From Candidatus Chloroploca sp. Khr17 (GTDB lineage Bacteria > Chloroflexota > Chloroflexia > Chloroflexales > Chloroflexaceae): DNA of 64,000 nucleotides. Position numbers and translations under genes: made by a program. The notes under the pieces are model-generated. The model had not been told where the DNA came from. It searched no databases and saw only the letters and a program-made list of their open reading frames with translations. The stretch lies in contig NZ_RYFF01000001.1 of NCBI RefSeq assembly GCF_004138165.1, positions 124,001 through 188,000 on the forward strand. The letters are read 5' to 3'. Below, one piece after another: positions 42,500 through 49,732 of the stretch. The first letter of the stretch is position 1; every line of letters starts with the position of its first letter.

Positions 42500-43882
42500 T
42501 CACAACTGCCCTACATCCCCCCACTGCGCCAGACGCGCCATATACGCCGGATCATCGTAGCGGCGCAAGTCAAAGGCCGGGGCATACGTCGGTAGGGAAG
42601 TGCCCACGATATGAGCCGCGACCAACTCGCTCGCGCCACACGCGGCCATCAGCCCAAACCCTGAGAGGGCGCCGATGATGTAGGCTCCCTCAACCGGCAG
42701 GGGGCCGATCAGCGGGCGGTTTTCGCGGGTGCGGGTGTAGTACCCACCGTCAATATAGCTCTGCGGCAGACGTTCGAGGTAGGCTGACAGTCCCGGGATG
42801 AGCGTCGCCATGCCACGCAGCACCACTTCGCTCACAAAAGGATCGACCGGGAGCGGAAAAAGCGGCTCGACCGGCGTCGTGTGATAATCCCAGAGCAAGA
42901 GCAGTGTTGTCGCGCCGGGGCCGCCTTCGGGCCGCCCGTGCGCCCCGGCAGGCAACGGCTCAAGCAGCCAGCGCAGCGCGGGGTCGTCCGCCAATGCTTC
43001 GCGCTCTTCGGTCGCCCACGGCAATATCACCGGATCGTTGAGGATCAGCAGCGGTGCGTCACGGGGTACGATGCCAAGCTGGTCGTTGAACGAGAGCTTG
43101 ACATGCAGTTCGTTGTAGATGGGCAGCTTCAGGCCAAGCATGGTGCCGATCGTCTGCTGAAGCGGACCCGCCGCGCTGACGAGGGCAGGCGTCGCGATCT
43201 TCATCGTGCCACCGCTAACCAGATCCACCTGCACCCCACGCACTGCCCCGCCCACCACGTCAACACCAGACAAGCGCCCGCGCACCAACTGCACCCCGGC
43301 GGCACGGGCCTGCTCTAGCATCAACATGCCAAGCTGGCGGGCACCAAACCAGCCGGCCCGCCGCACATGCAACGCCGCCACAGCCTGCTCGGTCAAACAG
43401 GGAAAGTGCCTCTGCAACAGGTCACGGTCAAGGATGAGATCGGCCCCATCAGGCTGATCGACAAACCCATGCGCCGACGCAGGCACATACGGCACGCCCG
43501 ATCCACCAGCATCATGGACACGCAACGGACCTGCGCCAGCCGCACTGACCTGCTGCGCACTCGCGTGCAACCGCTCGGCCCCCGCCGGATCGAGCGTAAC
43601 ATAGAGATAGCCACGCCGATTGAGCAAAAGCGCCTGATCCGACGCCAAGGCCAGTGCTTCCAGCCGATCGAGACTGCGGTTCATCAACGCGACCATCGCC
43701 TCATCAGGCCACCAATTGCGATACGCCTCACTCGACTTATCACTGGTCAGCGCCAGCGGATCGCCCTGTTCCACCAACACAACCCGCCGCACCCCGTGGG
43801 TCGCCGCCAGTTCATAGGCCGTCGCAATCCCCGCAATCCCCGCCCCACAAATCACCACCTCAGCCGACGCATCATGCATCAC
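42500..43882 (-). CDS. FAD-dependent oxidoreductase (DAO/glycine oxidase-like)
   Basis: A 460-residue flavoprotein. The N-terminal Rossmann motif GAGIAGIATAYELA with the following VVLVEQGDP binds the ADP part of FAD. The DAO-type body includes RRAGWFGARQLGMLML, and the C-terminal GGYYTRTRENRPLIGP and IIGALSGFGLMAACG complete the FAD site. It probably oxidises an amine or amino acid; the substrate is unknown. The start is one of two adjacent ATG codons. Confidence 0.88.
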   Translation of the reverse strand: MMHDASAEVVICGAGIAGIATAYELAATHGVRRVVLVEQGDPLALTSDKSSEAYRNWWPDEAMVALMNRSLDRLEALALASDQALLLNRRGYLYVTLDPAGAERLHASAQQVSAAGAGPLRVHDAGGSGVPYVPASAHGFVDQPDGADLILDRDLLQRHFPCLTEQAVAALHVRRAGWFGARQLGMLMLEQARAAGVQLVRGRLSGVDVVGGAVRGVQVDLVSGGTMKIATPALVSAAGPLQQTIGTMLGLKLPIYNELHVKLSFNDQLGIVPRDAPLLILNDPVILPWATEEREALADDPALRWLLEPLPAGAHGRPEGGPGATTLLLLWDYHTTPVEPLFPLPVDPFVSEVVLRGMATLIPGLSAYLERLPQSYIDGGYYTRTRENRPLIGPLPVEGAYIIGALSGFGLMAACGASELVAAHIVGTSLPTYAPAFDLRRYDDPAYMARLAQWGDVGQL

Positions 43883-44070
43883 CCACCACCTCTGCGCCTC
43901 CGCGCCTCTGCGTTAAACGCACCCGCTATTTTAACGCAGAGACGCCAAGACGCGGAGACGCAGAGATTTCGCATACATCTTCCTGCCTCCGCGCCTCCCC
44001 GCCTCTGCGTTAAAAAAACCACCCCGCTATTTTAACGCAGAGACGCCAAGACGCAGAGATTCCATGTTCC
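43883..44070. repeat. Two tandem copies of an inverted-repeat element, family C
   Basis: Copy one (about 43890-43965) and copy two (about 43986-44059) each run CGCCTCTGCGTTAAA, then CCGCTATTTTAACGCAGAG, then ACGCCAAGACGC. Within each copy the CTCTGCGTTA and TAACGCAGAG segments pair. From 44071 to the next gene nothing else is recognisable. Confidence 0.78.
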
Positions 44071-44207
44071 TTGACAGCCCCCGCGCTCTCACGCATAATT
44101 GAAACCACAGCCATGCGTCACATACACTAGGGCTCGCCGACGAGGAAGCACGTGATCGTGCATTGCTGTCTCTTGGCATAGAAAAAATCAACAAAAAGGA
44201 GCCAATG

Positions 44208-44849
44208 ATGGATCCGAAAACGACTGCGGTGGTCTTGATCGAATTTCAGAACGACTTCACGTCGGAGGGTGGAACGCTTCACGATGCGGTGAAAGGGGTC
44301 ATGGCCCAGAATAACATGCTTGCCAACGCGGTTGAGTTGGCAACGCAGGCTCGCGAGCTAGGCGCAACCGTCATTCACGCGCCCATCAGTTTCGCCGAGG
44401 GCTATCCCGAGCTGCCGACCGAGCCTTATGGCATTCTGAAGGGCGTGGTTGACAGCAATTCATTCCGCAAGGGCACCTGGGGGGCGCAGATCATCGACAT
44501 CCTGACGCCCCAAGCTGGCGATCTGGTCGTCGAAGGCAAGCGCGGCCTCTGCGGCTTTGCCAGCACCAACCTCGATTTCATCCTGCGCCAGCGCGGCATC
44601 AAGACCGTCGCCCTGGCCGGCTTTTTGACCAACTGCTGCGTCGAGTCAACGATGCGCACCGCCTACGAGCTTGGGTATAGCGTGATTACGCTGACCAACT
44701 GCACTGCCACGCTCAGCCCCGAAGAACAAGAAATGGCGACAACCAAAGACTTCCCTATGTTCTCGCGGCCAATGACGCACGACGAATTCCTGGCGGCCCT
44801 TGGCGGCGGCGAGGCAGTCGCCGCCGCAGGACGTGGCTACGAAGCGTAA
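44208..44849 (+). CDS. Cysteine hydrolase, isochorismatase family
   Basis: A 213-residue alpha/beta hydrolase with the family triad: Asp16 (VLIEFQNDF), Lys111 (VVEGKRGLCGF) and Cys144 (AGFLTNCCVEST). Members hydrolyse amides or enol ethers such as isochorismate, nicotinamide or N-carbamoyl compounds; the substrate here cannot be assigned. ATG 44208 has AAGGAG at 6 nt; ATG 44205 is too close. A palindrome follows. Confidence 0.9.
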   Translation: MDPKTTAVVLIEFQNDFTSEGGTLHDAVKGVMAQNNMLANAVELATQARELGATVIHAPISFAEGYPELPTEPYGILKGVVDSNSFRKGTWGAQIIDILTPQAGDLVVEGKRGLCGFASTNLDFILRQRGIKTVALAGFLTNCCVESTMRTAYELGYSVITLTNCTATLSPEEQEMATTKDFPMFSRPMTHDEFLAALGGGEAVAAAGRGYEA

Positions 44850-44852
44850 GAT

Positions 44853-44902
44853 CATGGCAAGAGGAAGCGGCCAGATGCATCTGGCCGCTTCCTCTTGCCA
44901 TG
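44853..44902. terminator. Perfect 50-nt palindrome between convergent genes
   Basis: Arms of 25 nt meet at ATGCAT without a separate loop. It lies between the cysteine hydrolase stop (44849) and the mgtE stop (44923) and can terminate both. Confidence 0.78.
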
Positions 44903-44922
44903 CATGATCGAGGCGAGAACCC

Positions 44923-46275
44923 TCACATAATGCCGAGCAACCAGGTTGCCAGCGAGAAGTAGATCAAGACCCCCGCAATATCCGAGAGCGACGTGATCAA
45001 GGGGCCACTGGCCGTCGCGGGATCCAGGCCAAAACGAGTCAGAATGAACGGGAAGATCGTTCCGATCAAGCTACCAACCATGACGAGAATGACCATCGTC
45101 AGTGACACGACCATCGCCACCTCAGATCCAGTACGGAAGAAAGCGACCAGCCAGACAGCCATAGCCATCGCGATGCCGAGCAGCGCAGAAACCAGCACCT
45201 CCTTCCCCAATGAACGTGCCCAGTCACTCATCTTGATATCGCCCATCGCCATCGCTCGCACCATCAGGGTCGCCGATTGCGATCCAGCATTGCCGCTACT
45301 CGCGATCAGCAACGGCAGAAAGAAGACCAACGCCACCACCGCTGCAATCGTTTCCTCGAAAGCGGCAATAATCGCCCCCGAAAAAATATTCACAAAGACC
45401 AGGACAATCAGCCACGGCGCACGTTTCATTACCAGTTCGCGAATGCCCGTTTCAGAATAGCTTGCCCGTAGCGGGGCCACCGCCGCGCTCTTGTGGAAGT
45501 CTTCGGTTGTCTCTTCGTCGGCAACATCGATCAGGTCATCGAAGGTGACAATGCCAACCAGCACCCCATCCGAGTCAACGACCGGCAACGAGGCCAGGTC
45601 ATAGCGGCGCAACGCACGCACAGCTTGCTCACGGTCATCAAAGGCCGAAAGCACAATATAGGCCCGATCCATAATCTGTTCGACCGTCTGCTCTGGCTCG
45701 GCCATAATGAAACGCCGCAGATCAATCGCATCAAGAAAGCGCCAGCGCGTATCAGTGACATAGATCGTATTGATCGTTTCGCTGTCGCGCCCCCGCGTCC
45801 GAATATGATGCAGCGCCTGCGCAATCGTCCAATGAGGGCGGACGGCGACATAGTCGGGGGTCATCAAGCGCCCAACACTCTCTTCGGGGTAGCCGAGCAA
45901 CTGGCGCGCCTCACGCAGATCCTCAGGGCCAAGCAGATTGAGCAATTTCTGGGTCGCCTGGCCTGGCAACTCTTCAAAGAGTTGCGTCCGGTCATCGGGG
46001 CTCAGATTCGCCAGCAAATGCCGGGTCTCTTCACTATTCAGTTGGGTCAGCAGTTCGTTCTGCTGCTCGGTATCAAGGTGGGCAAAGACGTCACTTGAGA
46101 TGTGGCGTGGCAGCAAGCGAAAGACCACCATCTGCTCGGTGGGGTTCAACTCCATCAGCAGATCGGCAACTTCAGGCTCGGGCCAGAGCGCAAGCATGGT
46201 GCGTAGTTCGGCTAGTTGGCGGTCAGCAACGAGCGTGCGGATATCCTCAACGTTGGTGCTCGGAAACGTGGTCAT
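44923..46275 (-). CDS. mgtE: Magnesium transporter MgtE
   Basis: A 450-residue Mg2+ channel/transporter. The N-terminal superhelical domain (about 10-125, LLMELNPTEQMVVFRLLP) is followed by two CBS domains (about 130-250, VTDTRWRFLDAIDLR and LPVVDSDGVLVGIVTFDDL) that sense cytosolic Mg2+. Five membrane helices follow, with the pore signature LPLLIASSGNAGSQSATLMVRAM (split after LIA for the helix start) typical of MgtE. It is full length. GGGGGGAACC precedes the ATG. The long leader upstream holds an M-box, so Mg2+ controls both transcription and channel gating. Confidence 0.96.
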   Translation of the reverse strand: MTTFPSTNVEDIRTLVADRQLAELRTMLALWPEPEVADLLMELNPTEQMVVFRLLPRHISSDVFAHLDTEQQNELLTQLNSEETRHLLANLSPDDRTQLFEELPGQATQKLLNLLGPEDLREARQLLGYPEESVGRLMTPDYVAVRPHWTIAQALHHIRTRGRDSETINTIYVTDTRWRFLDAIDLRRFIMAEPEQTVEQIMDRAYIVLSAFDDREQAVRALRRYDLASLPVVDSDGVLVGIVTFDDLIDVADEETTEDFHKSAAVAPLRASYSETGIRELVMKRAPWLIVLVFVNIFSGAIIAAFEETIAAVVALVFFLPLLIASSGNAGSQSATLMVRAMAMGDIKMSDWARSLGKEVLVSALLGIAMAMAVWLVAFFRTGSEVAMVVSLTMVILVMVGSLIGTIFPFILTRFGLDPATASGPLITSLSDIAGVLIYFSLATWLLGIM

Positions 46276-46402
46276 GGTTCCCCCCCGCTATGTGCATGCA
46301 GTATGCACCGTTACGTGCAGTGTGCAACGTGACAAAAGCATGGCGCGGGGTCGGCACAAAGGCCAACCAGAAGCAGATCGCCGGTACAACCGACTCCAGA
46401 GG

Positions 46403-46437
46403 GAATAAAAAACCCGGTGGAGCAACGCTCACCAGGT
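46403..46437 (-). terminator. Second intrinsic terminator in the mgtE leader
   Basis: Read on the minus strand, ACCTGGTGAG-CGTTG-CTCCACCGGGT is followed at once by TTTTTTATT. It lies after the 32-codon upstream ORF and 128 nt before the mgtE ATG, so read-through is needed for mgtE expression from the M-box promoter. Confidence 0.75.
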
Positions 46438-46465
46438 CTGAGGCAACATCAGGGGCATGCAGTCA

Positions 46466-46564
46466 TCAGCACACGCCCACCGTGGAGGCACAGGCAGGGA
46501 GAGCGATTCTCAAGACGGTTGTATGCGCGACACCGCGCCGCCGTGAATGACTACTAACGTCCAT
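46466..46564 (-). CDS. 32-codon upstream ORF in the mgtE leader
   Basis: It starts with ATG 46564 behind GGAAGGAAT and encodes 32 residues beginning [15 protein letters not shown] with an early Arg triplet. It lies between the M-box terminator and the second terminator. Size and place recall Mg2+-responsive leader peptides such as MgtL, but the sequence is not similar. It may be a true leader peptide or a chance frame. Confidence 0.45.
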   Translation of the reverse strand: MDVSSHSRRRGVAHTTVLRIALPACASTVGVC

Positions 46565-46584
46565 ATTCCTTCCAGATAAACGAA

Positions 46585-46614
46585 ATGCCCCTCACATGCA
46601 CATGTGGGGGGCAT
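46585..46614 (-). terminator. Expression-platform terminator of the M-box
   Basis: On the minus strand the stem starts ATGCCCC and ends GGGGCAT, with an inner CACATG/CATGTG, followed by TTCGTTTATC. It overlaps by three bases an alternative hairpin CATCAGC/GCTGATG (46611-46633), so the two compete. Confidence 0.75.
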
Positions 46615-46628
46615 CAGCACAAGAAAAG

Positions 46629-46797
46629 CTGATGAACTCCCCCCTGGTTGAGCTTAAGCGTTCCCACAACGTAGCAGTCGTGCTGCAGTCATCTTAACAC
46701 ATCCCTTAAGCCGAGAAGTGCCGTGTACCTCTGAGCGTCTCTCGACGGGCCGAGGCAATGACCTTTGTTTGTGGGAGCGCCGCGCCTAACGAAGGAG
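46629..46797 (-). promoter_or_regulatory. M-box (ykoK-type) magnesium riboswitch
   Basis: The minus-strand leader contains the diagnostic M-box opening CTTCGTTAGGCGCGGC followed by GCTCCCACAAACA, an internal GTCGAGAGACGCTCAGAGG, and the closing ACGCTTAAGCTCAACC. These match in order the conserved blocks of the Bacillus M-box (CTTCGTTAGGTGAGGCTCC, GACGCCAATGGGT, GTGCTAAAGCTC). It lies between a good promoter and a terminator, and upstream of mgtE, its usual target. M-box RNA binds Mg2+ and then favours termination. Fine secondary structure was not computed. Confidence 0.88.
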
Positions 46798-46828
46798 CAT
46801 CGCTGCCTATTTCACTCTCTATGGGCAA

Positions 46829-46857
46829 ATTGTATGCCTGTGAGGGGGTTTTGTCAA
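46829..46857 (-). promoter_or_regulatory. Promoter of the mgtE riboswitch leader
   Basis: TTGACA (46857-46852), a 17-nt spacer and TACAAT (46834-46829) on the minus strand. Transcription would start near 46822, about 25 nt before the M-box and some 547 nt before the mgtE ATG. Confidence 0.85.
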
Positions 46858-46899
46858 GTGTTTGCGCCTGGCGACAGCCTCTGTCCATCTCGCCCTGTG

Positions 46900-46940
46900 T
46901 GTGGTGCATGAGGCCAGCAAAGCTGGCCTCATGCACCACA
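46900..46940. terminator. Perfect 19-bp hairpin overlapping the glycoside hydrolase 3' end
   Basis: Arms 46900-46918 and 46922-46940 are exact complements around AAA (TTT in the gene direction). The arm nearest the gene includes its last three sense codons and TGA. Confidence 0.82.
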
Positions 46941-48059
46941 TGCAAAAGCATACTCCTGCACGGCAAGATAGACAGCGCGCGGGGTGCCGTCAGGGGCAAC
47001 AAAGTTCCAGGCATCCGGGTACGAGCGCGTCGCAAACGGGGTGCTGTGTTGCCACAATGCAACTGCTTCGAGCCACGGGTAGCTGCGCGCCTGCTCGTAC
47101 ATGGCGATCGTCCAGCGTACGCGATCAGCCGGGCGGACGGCAGCACTCCAACGCGGATGATCATTGTAGCCCCCTTCGGTGATGATCAGGCGTTTGTCTT
47201 CGTCACCAAAATGGTCAAGCATCGCTCGTACCAGTTCGATGCGCCGAAAGTTGACCCGCTCTGGCCCCGGCGGCGCGTCTGGCGGCTCTTGCCCCCCATA
47301 CGCATGCACGGCCCACATATCAAAGTATGGCCCAGCTTCGGCATCGTACAGTGAGGCGAGGTATTGCATGTCATCCATCCGACTCGCGCCATCTTCCAGC
47401 GAGCTTCCCGGCGAGAGTGCCCCAGCAATAATGATCGCCTCTGGGGCAACTGCTTTGACCGCCGGATAGACGACTTTGAGCAGGGCGGCATAGGCCCCAG
47501 GATCCGGCGGACGTTCGCCCCATTCAAAGCGGAGGTTCGGTTCGTTCCAGATGATCAGGTGCCGTACCCCCAGCGGAGCGTAGCGCTCGGCAAAGGCGGC
47601 GACGTAGGCTGCGTAGTCGTCGTAAAAGTCAGGAGCGAGGTAGCGGTCGGTCGTGTTCGCCGGCCTCGCCCAACTTGGCACCAGGTCGAGCCGGGCAACC
47701 ACGGTTAGCCCCTGACGCCGCGCATGCTCGATCACCAGATCCGCCCCGACCCAGTCGTAGCCGTATCGCGAGCGCGGTTGCACATACGCCCACGGAAAAA
47801 GCTCGACAATCCACGGCGCGCCCATCTCGCGTACTTGCTCCAACGCACCGCGAATATAGGCCTCGTCACCAATGCCCGTCAGCCGCGTGTGCAGGCCAAT
47901 GCGATCATTGCAGGTAACGACAGTCTGCTGTGGGGGAAGATCGAGCACCCGTGGCCCACGGAGATGCAGAAATTGAATGAGCAGTAGTCCTACGAGAAGT
48001 GCCCCTGCCAGGCCGCGAACAATGAGCATGAGCATACCTTGCGCCAGATTCTTAACCAT
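46929..48059 (-). CDS. Membrane-anchored glycoside hydrolase (TIM-barrel, GH39/GH5-like)
   Basis: A 376-residue protein with an N-terminal hydrophobic helix (about 10-30), then a clan-A TIM barrel. LIIWNEPNLRFEW supplies the acid/base Glu173, and LIITEGGYND the nucleophile Glu295. The closest pattern is GH39-like xylosidases or related endoglycosidases. It would act outside the membrane on polysaccharide. A continuous open frame runs 536 codons further upstream, but it lies antisense to the carotene desaturase and was rejected. The exact start is uncertain: MVKNLAQGM at 48059 or the inner ATG at 48029 with AAGG upstream. Confidence 0.82.
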   Translation of the reverse strand: MVKNLAQGMLMLIVRGLAGALLVGLLLIQFLHLRGPRVLDLPPQQTVVTCNDRIGLHTRLTGIGDEAYIRGALEQVREMGAPWIVELFPWAYVQPRSRYGYDWVGADLVIEHARRQGLTVVARLDLVPSWARPANTTDRYLAPDFYDDYAAYVAAFAERYAPLGVRHLIIWNEPNLRFEWGERPPDPGAYAALLKVVYPAVKAVAPEAIIIAGALSPGSSLEDGASRMDDMQYLASLYDAEAGPYFDMWAVHAYGGQEPPDAPPGPERVNFRRIELVRAMLDHFGDEDKRLIITEGGYNDHPRWSAAVRPADRVRWTIAMYEQARSYPWLEAVALWQHSTPFATRSYPDAWNFVAPDGTPRAVYLAVQEYAFACGA

Positions 48060-48119
48060 GATATAACGGTAATAGGCGACCGTTTTAGATAATAGATTAC
48101 TATCGAAAGAGCACCTACG

Positions 48120-49508
48120 ATGCGTGTGATTATAGCTGGTGCCGGGCCAGCCGGTATGGTTGCGGCTCGCAATTTGATTGACCGTGGTCACGAAGTTATT
48201 GTACTGGAAAAGCGTGATGTTCCGGGTGGCAAAGTTTCCGCCTGGCAAGATGCCGACGGCGACTGGATCGAGTCGGGCCTCCATGTCTTTTTTGGAGCCT
48301 ATCATCATCTCCTTGGTTTTCTTGATCGGTATGGTCTCGGTGATACCTTCAATTGGAAGCCCGCCGAGATGATCTTTGCCTCCGAACGCCACGGCCTCGC
48401 GGGGATCAGTTTTGTGCCCTGGCTGCCGACGCCGCTCAACGGGTTGGCTGGCGTCGCCAAATTCAAGCCACTGACGCTCGGCGACAAGGTGCGCATGGGC
48501 CTTGGCTTGATCCGCCCGATCTTCGGCGACCAGTCCTATGTCGATCAGCAGGATAACGAGAGTTACGCCTCGTGGCACCTTCGTCACGGGATGGGCCAGC
48601 GCTCGCTCGATGAGGTGATGCATACGATGGCCCTGGCCCTCAACTTTCAACGCGCCGATAAGGTCTCCGCCAAGCTTGCCTTGACGGCAATGCTCCACTT
48701 TGCCCACGAAAAGAATGCGCCGAAAATGGCCCTCGTCAAAGGCTCGCCCGATACCAATATCTGGCGCCCCTTGATTGCGCAAATCGAGCAGATGGGCGGT
48801 CGCGTTGAGCTTGGGCGCAAGGTGAGCAGCATTGACTATGACGCCGAGACGAAGCGGGTCATGGGCTTTGTCCTTGATGATGGCAGCACCATCACCGGCG
48901 ATGTCTATATCTCGGCGATGCCCGTCCATAATCTGCGCAAGATTATTCCTGATCGTTTGCGCGAGTACGACTATTTCGCGAACCTCAAGCACCTTAAGGG
49001 TTCGCCCGTCATTACGCTGCAACTCTTCTTCGACCGTCGGATTGCCGGGGTCGATAACCTGCTCTTTAGCGCCGGGACGCACCTGAGTGTCTATGCCGAT
49101 ATGGCGATGGTTGCGCCCGAATACCATAATGGCGGCAAGAGCATTATGCAGTTTGTGGTCGCACCAGCCGAAGACTTGATCAAACTGCCCGATGATGAAC
49201 TGGTGCAGTTTGTGATGGAGGAGTTCCGCCGCTTGCACCCGATTGCCCGTGAGGCGAAGCTGCTCAAGCATACCATCGTTCGTATTCCCAATTCGGTCTA
49301 CCAGGCGCTGCCCGGTGTTGATAAGTATCGCCCCGACCAGGCTACCCCGGTGAGCAATTTCTTCCTGGCCGGCGATTATACGCGCCAGCATTTCCTGGCC
49401 TCGATCGAGGGCGCAACCATCAGCGCTGAACAGTGTGTCGAACGCATCATGACAGCGATAAATAATGGTACACTGACCCCGGAACAAGAAGCCATCGCTG
49501 CCGATTGA
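48120..49508 (+). CDS. Carotene/phytoene desaturase of the plant-cyanobacterial (CrtP/CrtQ) type
   Basis: A 462-residue FAD amine-oxidase-fold enzyme. The N-terminal dinucleotide motif is GAGPAGMVAARNLIDRGHEV, followed by ESGLHVFFGAYHHLLGFLD, and the C-terminus is FLAGDYTRQHFLASIEGATISAE (written here as its two halves FLAGDYTRQHF and LASIEGATISAE). These mark the plant and cyanobacterial desaturase branch rather than bacterial CrtI. It would desaturate a carotene at the membrane. A squalene-pathway flavoenzyme (HpnE-like) is the main alternative. It is divergent from the glycoside hydrolase. Confidence 0.82.
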   Translation: MRVIIAGAGPAGMVAARNLIDRGHEVIVLEKRDVPGGKVSAWQDADGDWIESGLHVFFGAYHHLLGFLDRYGLGDTFNWKPAEMIFASERHGLAGISFVPWLPTPLNGLAGVAKFKPLTLGDKVRMGLGLIRPIFGDQSYVDQQDNESYASWHLRHGMGQRSLDEVMHTMALALNFQRADKVSAKLALTAMLHFAHEKNAPKMALVKGSPDTNIWRPLIAQIEQMGGRVELGRKVSSIDYDAETKRVMGFVLDDGSTITGDVYISAMPVHNLRKIIPDRLREYDYFANLKHLKGSPVITLQLFFDRRIAGVDNLLFSAGTHLSVYADMAMVAPEYHNGGKSIMQFVVAPAEDLIKLPDDELVQFVMEEFRRLHPIAREAKLLKHTIVRIPNSVYQALPGVDKYRPDQATPVSNFFLAGDYTRQHFLASIEGATISAEQCVERIMTAINNGTLTPEQEAIAAD

Positions 49509-49585
49509 GGCACGTATGCCACGAGCGCGGGCGGCCCGCCCGCGCTCCCAAGAACATCCGAACCTGTCGTTGACCGACCCGTAAT

Positions 49586-49689
49586 AGTGTGTCAACGACA
49601 GGTTTCTGGCCTTCCTCCCCCAGCGGGGGAGGGTTGGGGAGGGGGCAACATGAGGATCGTACAACATCAGAAAACTTAGTTGACAGACT
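49586..49689. mobile_element. Short variant of the MITE-like element
   Basis: The left end AGTGTGTCAACGACAGG then TTTCTGG and the right end CAGAAAACTTAGTTGACAGACT match the ends of the full copies. The central part differs completely (CTTCCTCCCCCAGCGGGGG region) and lacks the CGACCACGAA core. Length is about 104 nt against 150. Confidence 0.6.
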
Positions 49690-49732
49690 ACTTAATCGTC
49701 GTTCAACGACTTTATTGGCGCTGAGGTAACTG

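Noticed and set aside
43883-44070. Possible CRISPR array because of repeated segments
   Set aside because: Only two copies, each internally palindromic over 70 nt, with no regular short spacers and no cas genes.
44853-44902. Transposon end or attachment site suggested by the perfect palindrome
   Set aside because: It lies neatly between convergent stops and has no target duplication; a terminator is simpler.
48060-49667. 536-codon upstream extension of the glycoside hydrolase frame on the minus strand
   Set aside because: It is antisense to the whole carotene desaturase gene, which has clear motifs, and its own translation has no family features.
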